Positions 12,701-24,700 of a stretch of 64,000 bases of DNA are shown piece by piece (the first letter of the stretch is position 1; each line of letters begins with the position of its first letter). Made by a program: the position numbers and the translations under genes. The stretch comes from Burhinus oedicnemus (Eukaryota > Chordata > Aves > Charadriiformes > Burhinidae): NCBI GenBank assembly GCA_008921705.1, contig VFFE01008918.1:194351-258350 (forward strand). Reading direction: 5' to 3'. The notes under the pieces were generated by a model. That model was given only the letters and a program-made list of their open reading frames with translations, did not search any database and was not told the DNA's origin.

Positions 12701-15700
12701 TTATACTCAGAGAATCTAAACTGAGAGAATCATGGAATGGTTTATGTTGGAAGGGCCCTTTAAAGATCATCCAGTCCAACCCCCCTGCCATGGACAGGGA
12801 CACCTCCCACTAGACTATGTTGCTCAAAGCCCCATCCAACCCAGCCTTGAACACTTCCAGGGATGGGGCATCTACAACTTCTCTGGGCAGCCTGTTCCAC
12901 TGTCTCACCACCTGCATCATAAAAAATTTCTTCCTTCCAATCTAAATCTACTCTCTTTCAGTTTAAAACTGTTGTGCCTTGTCCTCTCACTACAGGCTCT
13001 TGTAAAAAGGCCTTTCTCCACCTTTCTTATAAACTCCCCTTATATAATGAAAGGCCACAATAACATCTCCCTGGAGCCTTCTTTTCTCCAGGCTAAACAA
13101 CCCCAACTCTCTCAGCCTGTCTTCATAGGAGAGGTGCTCCAGCCCTCTGCTCATCTTCGCAGCCCTCCTCTGGTCTCGCTCCAACAGGTCCACGTCCTTC
13201 TTATGTTGGGGGCCCCAGAACTAGACACAGTACTCCAAGTGGGGTCTCAAGAGAGCACAGCAGAGGGGCAGAATCACTTCCCTTGACCTGCTGGCCTCAC
13301 TTCTTTTTATGCAGCCCAGGATACAGTTGGCTTTCAGGGTTGCAAGCACACATTGCCAGGTCATGTCCTATTTTTCATCCACCAGTACTCCCAAGTCCTT
13401 CTCTGCAGGGTTGCTCTCAGTCCCTTCATCCCCCAGCCTGTATTGATATCAGAGGTTGCCCCAACCCTGATGCAGGACCCTGCACTTGGCCTTGTTGAAC
13501 TTCACGTGGTTTGTACAGGCCTGCTCCTCAAGCCTGTCCAGGTCCCTTTGGATGGCATCCTGTCCCTCAAGCAAATCAACCACTCAGCTTGGTGTCATCT
13601 GCAAACTTGCTGAGGGTGCACTCAATCCCACTGTCTATGTCATTGATGAAGATATTAAATACTACTGGTCCCAGTATGGACCCCTGAGGGACACCACCTG
13701 TTACTAGTTTCCACCTTGGATATTAAGCCACTGACATATAACTCTTTGGATGTGGCCATCCAGCCCATTCCTCACCCATCTAACAGTCCATCCACTAAAT
13801 CTACATGTCTTCAATTCAGAGGTAAGAATGTTGAGGGGGACCATATCAAAAGCCTTACAAAAGTCCAGGTAGATAACATCCATAGCCCTTCCCTTGTCCA
13901 CTGATGCAGTTACTCCATCACAGAAGGCCACTAGATCATTCAGGCATGATTTGCCCTTCTCGATGGGTAGAAATGACAAGAACCTCTCCAAAGCTCCTCT
14001 AACTATATATACTGAACTTAAGTCTATCATTACAAAACTTAATTAATCTAGAAAAGTCCGAGAGAGAATGTCCCCAGAACAGCTGCAGAGACATGTCTGC
14101 AAAGCTATTTCTAGCTTTTTCACAACTCAAATGATATACTGAGACAACTTTGAGTAGTTCACACTACTCATATCTTTGATTATGCTTGAAAAGCACAGGC
14201 ATAGTTCATAGTAGCCAGTCTCAGACTGGCTATTCATTCACAAAGACGAATATGTTTAGATCACATGATACATTTCATAACTGAGATTTGTTTCAAAACA
14301 AAACAACTGTCTCAGAATTTAGGCTTTTGTTTAGATACTTGATGAGACACAGACAAAGCTATCTAAGTGAAAGTAAAGCAGCATAGGCATTATAGAGAGG
14401 ATTTACGTGGACTGCAGAATTGAGATGAGTAGAAAGAAAAAGGATGCCAAAAATGGAAACTTAAATGGCAGAAGAACTGTGTACAGTTAATAGCAAAGAA
14501 AGAGTTCATACAAAGGTATTAAACTAACCAGCTCCAGCTCCACACAGGCATGATTTTTAAAGCTAGCATTGGCTGTTAGATGCCCAGCTCCCAAAATCTT
14601 TTCAATGACAATGAGGCATTTTCATGCCACATACAAGTTTGTAGTACCTTCCACTGTGTATCCAAACACTTTTCAAACACTGAAGACACTGCTATGAGTT
14701 GGGGATTTAAGATTTCTAATTTAAGAAAGGGGAAGCAAGGGGGGAATTCAAACATAAGGGGGAAAATTTCTACAAGCACAGGGAGGATATAGGACCTAAC
14801 GGATGAGCTCTGGGGAATGCTGCAGTGCTATCTGAACACATTACTTCTTTTAGCTGTTCCTCTGCCTACTGCTTGTGCAATGGAACATTGCAATGGAACC
14901 TCTGCTGTGTCAGTTCAGTTCAGCATAAAAATAAGTTTGCTTTGCACTCAGCTACGATACTGACCTTTAAACTGAAGCTCTAAGCTCCATTCCTCTCTGC
15001 AGTAAACCTGGCTTGCATCGAGGGTCACCCTTCTATCATTCTGCTTGCCCTCCCTTCTCCTTGTCCACTCAACAAGCAAAATTATCTGGGTTAAAAAAGC
15101 TGAGGAGCCAGAGCAAGGAAGATGCACACTACTTAACCCGATCAGTTCATTACTTCAACTCAGCACCTTAACTCCAGAAAGCACAAGAGGGGGCAGCATT
15201 TCACTGGGAACTGCTTGAATCTTTACTGTGTCAAGAGGAAACAGCTCGAGAGCCACAGCCCGAGGTGCAGGCAAACAACCCCTTCAGCACATTCCGCTGC
15301 ACAGAGAGACCTCCTGGGGACTCCGGAAACAGTCATGAAGCTGGGAGGATGACAAGGCAGTAGTTGCAGACAAGCTACAGTCAATCTTGCCAGTGAAAAC
15401 TGTCGGAGCTACAAATCCTTTGGATGAAATCTGACTGTTCCCTGAACTCCAGCCTCAACCCCACTATTGACTAGTTTGTCCCTCCAGAAAAAAGCAACTG
15501 TTGTCCCTCAAAGGCAGGTACTTCTTTCCCAGTGCAAAAGCATGATGATATAATTTCACTGAATGTTAAAATTTGCAAATCTGTAATTTAGGGAAGCTCA
15601 CAGAGTTGCAAAGGATTATTTTAACATTGTTTATATTATGGGAGATAGAAAAAGTGCACAGATAAGGGCATATCACTGTAATTAGTATGATGCAAGGAAA

Positions 15701-18700
15701 AGTAAAGGCTAGAACAGACTACACGTTTTTGATCAACACAGAACATCGAAAGACATTAGTAAGACCTGAAATAGCTAACTTTTTGCGGAAGCCATGTTTT
15801 GTAACATCCTTGAGCGAACTTCATTTAAAACATCTTCCAGGAAAATTACTTCTCCTCTCCGAGTCTTCATCCCTTGAACTAGACCAAAAGACACATGCTG
15901 GCACCTGTGTTGAAAAGCAGCAGGACCTAAAATTACATTTTAATCAAGAGAAATGTTTGCAGTGTTTGTTCAGAGCTGGATTCTTACCAGGAAACAGCAA
16001 AACCAGCTGAATAAATAGTGCTCCAACATGGGAAGCTTGGTGATATAATCAGTAACTCTCATTTCAGCAACCAAAGCTCCACACTTATTATACAGTAGGA
16101 AAATTATGATCAGAATTATGATAACGTGGTCATTTGCGTGCTCTTGGGAACCTCTCTTGCTACTAGCTTTAGTACAGAGGACTCAACGCAATAAATTGCA
16201 ATAAATTGAGGAGAGGCAGGATGTAGACAGATCAAATTACTGTGGCAACACAGATTTGTTAATAACATTAGAAAGGGAGTCATAATAATTCTATTGTGGC
16301 CACATTAAACTAAAAGTGTAATTAATCATTGCTAATAACAAAACATTGATTGCTTCTGCTCACAATAATCCCAAGCATTACTCTGGATCCATAACCTAAG
16401 GTAATTCTAGGGCAACTTTAAGCACTGTGAAAGGAGGCAGACTAATATTCCTGAAGGCTAAAATCCTGTATTTAACCACAAAAGACATGCAGTCTATCAC
16501 AGAGGAATATGATTTAGTCTGCAGATCCATTGTTGACCTTTGCTCAGATTGCTAACAACATTGGTAATGACAATGAATAACAGCGCGGATACATTTCCCT
16601 GCAATAGGTATTTCAAGCCTGAAGCATGATTCAAACTTAGATTCAGATCTCTGCTAAAACATCATACTTCAAGAAGTAATTGTTTTATATGTGATCACAC
16701 AATATCCCAGGAGCTATGCCATAAAGTCTCTGAAAGATTGTTTCTCCCATTTTTACATCAAGCAGTTATGAAAGACCTGTTAAATGAGAGACAGGGCTGT
16801 TTTTCACATCCTGAACACATGGCCATGCCTCCCTTTGCAAATAAAGCAGGCCAGCAAGAGCTGACATATACAGTGAAAGAGTTGGTGCCGAGGACCTGAG
16901 GTCCACATTGCACACAATTCTGAGGGTTTTGTTTTCTTATTTTTTCTTCCTTATTGGACTAGCATTAGTTGGGTCCTACAGGCCAAATGTATTCTTGGAC
17001 TCTGGAGTTCATTAGTTGCACACCGGCAGCACATCTTGTAGCTTAGTTTCATCCAAAATGCCTATATCATGTGTACTATGGTGTGGCAGGTGGACACAAT
17101 CAGGAGAGCCTCTTCAAAAGAGCACTCCACTAAAATTCCAATGTACATATTACCCTTTTTTTTTTTTAAAAAAAAAAGTATATAATTAAGATTCATAAAT
17201 ACATACCTCTCCGCCCAGTCATAACCCATGAGCTTCAGTATTTGGAACAAATGTTGAAAGTGATTACTTTGACTTTTATCTGTCTAAGGAATAGAATTGG
17301 TGCATGTTAGAAAACACTCCAAGTTTGATAAGCATTAGCTTTTAACACACAAACACACATCACCACAGATACTGTGCCTGTAAGTCACTGCAAGCAGAAT
17401 TAAGATCTGTGAAGACAGGCAAGATTTTAAGAATGTAACAGCTGGAATCTACAGCAATGGGATTTTGCATCTCGTCAGAAAAAGTAATCTGCCTTTTAAA
17501 AAATGAGGATTCCTAGGTCATGAAGGCAAAGCCATGAGCTGAAATGAAACCTTGATGCTCTTTAGTTTCACATAATCTGTGAGCTGCCCATCAAACAAAA
17601 TGCCTCCATTTTCACTTCAGAACCTTGCTGCTCTTGTTATATTCCCATGTTTTACATCACCAAACTTTAAGGTTCCTTTGGCTTAGAAACAGAACACCTC
17701 TTCAAGCTCTCTGTCTCCAGAACCCACTAGTTTCTTTTGTCTCCAGCATGATGTAACGCTCCACAAGTCACAAGTCGGGTACATAATTTAAAAACAAAAA
17801 ATTATACATGATCACATTTTCATGTTACTGATGCATCTTGTGCTCTCTTCCACTTCCAATTACTGTCTCCTATGACTTAAGACAGTTTCTGATAGAAGTC
17901 TCTTTATGTCTAACGATCTTCATTTGTGTTTCTAGCTACAGCTGTTGCTACAAAGTTCACTTTCCTACCTAGTTGCTTTGAGTACATCACTCAAAGACTC
18001 CTTTACCCCTGCAGTGATTATCAAATAACCACTATTTCCTTATTTGTTTAGTGTTCCAAGACAGGGAGGGAGCAGTGAGTAAAGTGCTTATCTGCATTTT
18101 TTTTCCTCAACTCCACCACTGTATCAAGCCTCAAGCACCTGCTTCCTCTTTCACCGTTCCTCATAACCTGCGCCACTCCTACGCATCACCTCTCTCTGTG
18201 CCAATTCACAGGCAAGGCTGATAAATGGATAGTGGTGGCCATCAATTCAAACAACGCCTTCCAAGCTCTTTACCACACACCTTACATAAGAGACAAGCTC
18301 TCTGTATCTGTAACAAAGCCAGATCTCTCTCACTAAAAGATCTCACAATAAATATAAAGTTTAGATCAAGGCCAGCTCACTGTACTGGCCAATACTGCCT
18401 CGCCATTTCCTCTGCTTCCCTCTAGGTCTGAATTCATCTTACAAGAGATTATACATTCTATGACAGAAACTGGTTTTGTTTTGTGTGTACAACAGCATGT
18501 CCCCCATCACCTGGACCACAATCACAGCATTTAAAAACCTCTTTGAAGGACTGCAGTCTTTTGCGAGTAGATATTGTGACAAATCATGACAATACTCACT
18601 GACGAAAGACTCCAGTCCTTCTGAACGTAACTGCTTCTTCGTGACTGTTCACTGAGCAGAATTTTCAGCTAAAACTAAACGCTGACTTAAATTTGTAATT

Positions 18701-21700
18701 ACTTGTCTTGACCAACGTATATAGAAATAGCACACAGAAGAATTTTTAAAGTCATTAACAGAAAATAAACTAATAGCTTTTTTAAATAATCCTTTAAACT
18801 CCCATGGAAATAAGAACATGAAAAGAGAGGCCAAGATAAGAATACCTATCAGGCAGTACAAGCTGAATTCCAGGCTTCAGCTGGCCACCTGAAAACTAAG
18901 CATCAACTCCTGTGGTTCTGGGATGCTGAGTGATACTGCAAGAGCATAATAATGAGCATTTATTATGCTTGAACAATCCAGATAATTAAAATTGCATGAA
19001 AACCAAATTTGTTAAGGATAGAAATAAATACTACGAATACCACACAACTTCATCTCTGCCTGAAAGTAATACTCGAAACATGGATGTAGGTTAAAAAAGA
19101 TGAACCTGCAGACACTACCATTTCATAAAACTTTTTTTTTCATAGCATGGCAAAAATAATACAAATGCTCAAGAAGATTCGTGTTATGAAGAATGGCAGG
19201 TGTTTTTGCTTAGAGGCCCCAAAATTGTATATGTCCAAGTATAGCCTAAGTGGTTAGCTTTAAGGGAGAAGTTTGCAGTCTGACAGTGTGGATTCTATTT
19301 AGTTCTTCATATTTAAAAGTTTTTTCATCTCCTGTTTTGAATGCAACATTCAACAGAATCCTAGCACCTCTTTAATAATACATGCCATACATTTTTTTAA
19401 TATTTTGAATATTTTGCTCATATCACTGCATTTTTATTAAATAAGTAGGATTTTTTAAAATATAAATTGGTGAATGCACTGATTTACAGCACTACGACTA
19501 ATATACCAATTTAATGTTCTTTTAAACAGTTGATCTGATGAAAATAAGATGATCTTACAAAATAAGACTCAAAAGCCTCTAAATAATTTTCTTGTATTAA
19601 GGTCAGGATTCTGAAATACATTTGCATTTAATAATTAAAGACTAAAATCATTGGTGTTCTCGCTTAAACCCATGAAGTTCTCCCACCTCTTGTAACACTG
19701 AATAAAGTCCTAACCCACTACAAAACACAGCCACAAACCAGCAGCAAAACTCAGCGGGGCTGGCAGTCCCCTCATCAGGCTAGCTGTCCTACAAACTCTC
19801 TTAACAGTTCATGTTATCATCCTCTCATTTTATGACCCTCTTTCTCAGCCCTCAGAAATTCAGAAATGGTAGAAATACTAACCACGTTATCCAAAAACTA
19901 TGCAATCTTAGCAAGGTTGAAAGAACAGGACTAGACACGCTAATATGCCATTTCCAATCTGAATGAGACATGAATTATAACTGTCACATCGATCACGCCA
20001 CAGTCCGGTTTTGCTGCCTATCTGTTTGGACTGGGAGCAGATCAGAGGCCCAGGTACGGAAGTGCACAGTTTCTGGAGTTCAGCTACGAGCAGACAGTCA
20101 GCTCAAGACTATCGCTTCTGTACTTGCTCACTCCCATTAGCTTAACATTCAGCCCCCATCCTCATTTGTGCAAAACGCCCACCCAGTTATTTTCTTTCTT
20201 TCTATTTGTTCCTTCTGCCTTGGTCCCTACCACCTCATGGTATAAAAATACAAATAATTACCTACCCACATGAACTAGGCAGGAAGCTTCCTTAACTCCT
20301 AATGCATTTCACTTTCACAGCCACACTGCTCTTCGATGGCAGTGAATCTACTATGTTCCAGCCAGTAGAGGTAACCTCCCCCCCTCAAAAACACAATTAA
20401 AAACTCCCTGTTCTATGACCACCTGTGGGAATTACAAGTTAGCGGAAACTTCCTGAAGATTGAAAATAAAAGGAGGAATGCGACTTAACTAAAAGTCGCA
20501 CTTTAAACTATCTGGGTATTCAATTTTATGCTTACTGATCCCTCCCCTGAATCATGGTATTTGTAACATTATATGGGCTTTTGAAAGAGTTGCGCCAGAG
20601 AAGGTTTATGTGCATTACCAAGCACATCACAAAAAACGTGCCAGAAACCTGCAGATTTTTTCCACGGGTCATTAGTTGACTTCACATGACAGAACATGGT
20701 TTTAAAAACTTTTTTTCTAAATGTGGGAGAAAGAAAATTTAAAAGCGTCATGTGATATGTCCTTGGTAATACTAAAGCAAAAAAAGTTTCACACAAGTGA
20801 GGAGATAATCCTGCTATTCATTACTGATACTGCTGGAAATAATAATCACACCAAGAAACAATAAAAAGATTCCCTGTCTATAGCTGCTCCAGATTGATTA
20901 AGCACTACTTTATGTGCAACTTATACATAATGAAACCGAGGCACTGTTCAAAGCGATAAAAATTTACATTTCAGATAAGATATCAGGACTTTAGAGCAGA
21001 CTTAGATTCATTTTAGAACATTAATGTCTAAATTTCTAAATTAACATTTCACAACCCCTTGGAGCACTAACAGCTTTTTCTGACTTGTTTAAATATTAAT
21101 TAAAACATTTATATAGAAAATACAATGTCAATTGAGTAAAAGTTCATTTAAAATGAATTGTAATGAATTTTTAGTACAGAGAATAACTCCAGAGCTGATT
21201 TTACTGTGCTGTGGGTCATGAACTGAAACAAACCCAAGAAACACTGCCACACTGAGGTACCATTACTGGGCAGTATGGGCATCTATTTTACTGCCAAAAA
21301 TACCATGTGCCAAAATCATATTGGGAGCAAGAGGCCTCCTGGATTATTGGCGAGAGTCAGGCTCAAAAGCATTTGGTCAATCTAGAATTACTTACCACAT
21401 AAATCATAGTATCCCAGCTGTACTTATTCATTCGGTCTATCGCAGCAGCAAGATCTCTGAAAAAGATTATGAGAAACTATCTGGACTTTCACTCAAACAT
21501 ACCTCACTATTTGCCTCTTGGAAAAATAATCTACTCTTATGGAGGGAATAGGACTGCCAGATTAGAGGGATCTATGTATGCCTTACACAAAAAAAGAGGA
21601 CAGGTATACTTTGCTCGTGACATGTGTTTGAAATGTTTTTTTAAACCACCTGCTATGAAAATTACTGAGGAAACACTTCTCATGCACGGAGTAATCTGGT

Positions 21701-24700
21701 TTCTGTCGGCCTACTGGGACAATCAATCACCTGAGAGACCTGAGAGAAACAACCCTCTCCTGGAAAAATAACCCAATGCTCAGCGTTAGGTTGTATGATA
21801 AAAAGCTCATCTTTACACACACAAAGTAGTACAGAGAAACAACTTGCTCAAGTCCCTCCCAGGGCTGTCACAGGAAAGCCATCAGCCCCATGTCCCAGCC
21901 TGAAACCCACCTCAGGGGTCACCAGGAGCAGCTCTCCAGACCACCTTCTGACTGAGGGAGAGTACTGCCTAAGGGACATGGGACACTTGGGATGCAAGGG
22001 AAAAGCATTTTCCAAGTGCGCAAGACATATTATGGGATGCTTAGCAGAGGAACCAAAGATGGGAAAAGAGAGGGAAAAGATGATAAAAGGGACAGGTGGC
22101 TTGTAAACCGATTGCTGGTTAGTATGCTTGTCTGGTTGTGCCCTGCACATCATCAGCAGAGTCTGTCCTGTCTTCTCATTAAACTCCATTTCAAACTTTT
22201 CCTGGGCGAGGGCATCTCTCTTCTGTGTGCACGTGTGTCTGGAGGTCTAAATATCAGTAACTGGAGCTGGGGACTACAGCTCATATAGGCCATGCATCTG
22301 CGGTGCCAGCAAGTGAAGGGACTGGGGGTAAGTGAAATTGATAGCAACGGAGTCTGACCATGGGTCACAGGGGCCAAGGTGTCTCTGCTGCCAACAACTG
22401 GAGTGAGGGCACACACATCCATGTATGATTGACAGCAAATATCAAGCTGAACTAGCCAGCAAGTAGGTGAAGTGCCCTGGGAGCCAGCTAAGTGTGTGCC
22501 TTCAAAGACAAGGCACCCAGAGAAGTCTGTACTGTTGGCATCAAGGGCTCCAGGCCAACTGCTGGAAAGACCATGGCACCTGTGGGTTGACTGAGAGACC
22601 TGCCTCTGTACACGCATGTCTCTATGTAGGAGGCAACAGGGGAGAGTGAGGACCCAGGGCCAGCTGCTGGATAGACTGCATGCTTAAGCTCAGTTACCAG
22701 AGGGATCCACTGGGTCTGTACCAGAAACTGGAATTGGGGCTACAGGCCTTGGGGGCTCACATGTCCATGTGCCAGCAACTGGGGAGACCTGGGGATCCAG
22801 GGGCCACCTAATGGGCAGACTGAGTGCTGAAGCTCAGCTACTGGAGGGATACAGATTGTGCATACATACTCTGTACATAAAATACAGATGTATGTTACTT
22901 ATGTAGATAATATATATCACATATATACATGTATATATACACATGCATACATACACATATATTTCTTCACACTAATAGATCTTCATCCTAATCAGCCAGA
23001 GGGGAAGAAATGAGGCTGTTTGTGCTGAGTGGTTTTGTCTGCCTTGCCCTGTTTGGTTGGCTGTGTGTATACATGTGTGTGTGTTTGTGTGCATACTGGG
23101 AACCACTGCTCAGCCTTTCTACTGGTGGCAGCCTTGCCTCTATCTGGCTACAGGATTCAGCAGTTCCCTGATGTGCACAATTGACTGGAGCATCTCTCTA
23201 ATACTCTTGTCCTGAAAAGCTGTACACAGTTTACCCCGAGGGCTATCCAATGTCTATCCAATTTATTTATATTACTGGCACAAAGAAACTGCTAAGACTT
23301 CCATATTAAAACACCAAAGAGAAATTTTAGGATACCGATGAGAAGGCAGGAAAACAGTGATAAAATTGATGTTACAGTGCTGGTGGTCCACTGAGTCAAT
23401 GAAGACATGGCTGAACAAGCCATTTTTTTTTGCATCACACTGTCAATAAATGTTTTAAGCAAAGGTCTTTCTAAAACCTTCATTATTCGGCAACTGTTTA
23501 TCAGATGAAGAGATCCTAGACTTGTTTTTTCAAAGTCAGTAGCTAGAAAAAGTATCATGATTTATGGAAAGAGGAGATTTAATAACAGGCTTCTTAAGGG
23601 AAGGAAAAGTATTTAAAAGCAATTGTTTTTCCAGAGCCATTTTCATCCCATTATAGTTACATTGCTAGTTCCGTTTACAATTACTCATTCATCAATGCAT
23701 TCCATCCCAGAAATTAAAAGTTTCAATATCTGTCCTATTAGTTACAAATGTACTCATGTACAAAAGTTTACTGGCAAAATAAATGGCAATAAACACAGAT
23801 GGGCTTACTTGCCTTGTTATATAAAGAGATGTCCCATCGCTACGCATGACGGTCGAAAACGATGAGAGGTCTTTCTTTTCTGAAAGATCCACGATTCCTG
23901 TCCCTTTTCTGTAAGTTGAGAGAAAACACTGAAGTAACTGCAAGCCAGATCCAATATACAGGTACGTTCAGGTAAGATAGAGGTCAGAACCAAAACAAAG
24001 GCCTCTTGCTATGGAACCCCCCCTCACTCTAGACAACATCATTCTTTTCTTTGAATAGCTCTCTCCTTTAAGTCTTTCTGAATACTGTTCCTCTAAGATT
24101 GCTGTCACCATTGCTGATGCCAGGAAGCCACCTGCCCATGTGCTGGTGCATTCCAGGACTATAGCTTCTGTCCCAGTTCAGCAAGGCAGCTGCTTCATCA
24201 AGGCAAGGATCTCATCTAACTCTTCATTAAATGGCACATGCAGCTACCAAACTAACTAACAGCCTAAAAGGTCACTGTCACCATACCTAATTTCTCATAA
24301 CCAGGCTTCTGTGCTAGCCACAGATAAGGCAAACTTAATTTTCAGCTGCGGCTGCACAAATTGTGTTGGTCTTCTACTAGAACAGCTACCAAAACCATCT
24401 AAAGAAAACTCTTCCCCTTAGATTCCATACAAACCTCACTCATCATATCTCATTTGAAATACAACTGAGATGTTAATCAATCTAAACCAATAGATTGAAT
24501 GAGTTCGTACATTGTTTTCTGAAGGAGTCCTTTATCCTCCAACATCTTTAGAACTTCCTGGGACTTCTCTTGGTAAAATGATTCTCCAGAATATTCATCA
24601 AAGTGCACTCCTAGACGCTGAAAAGTTCCAAGAATATCAAAAAAAGGGTAACATTGTTAAGATTGAGGCTAATCATTTCTTCAAATTACATCAGATGATA

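Larger units (their letters stand above)
22080..23280. repeat. Unclassified composite repeat-like block
   Basis: Base composition is higher in G and C than in the flanking intron. It contains an ATTAAA with flanking pyrimidine-rich text near 22180 that looks LTR-tail-like, a decayed 144-bp tandem repeat, and TA and TG microsatellites. I cannot name the family and see no coding remnant. Confidence 0.4.
21457..23812 (-). other. RARS2: RARS2 intron 11 (GC-AG intron)
   Basis: In RARS2 sense it starts GCAAGT at 23812 and ends tttttcag at 21457. It holds the GC-richer repeat-like block 21870-23280, described separately. Confidence 0.85.

Noticed and set aside
12732..13286. 184-codon + strand frame
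   Set aside because: It is the complement of a minus-strand CR1 whose real RT-like reading is on the other strand.
21795..22617. Overlapping frames of 98-154 codons on both strands
   Set aside because: They lie in the repeat-like block of RARS2 intron 11, show no recognisable domain, and are mutual shadows.
23803..23810. GTAAGC as the donor of RARS2 exon 11
   Set aside because: It would extend the exon by 4 bases and shift exon 12 out of frame; the GC donor gives the conserved TRDLAAA join.
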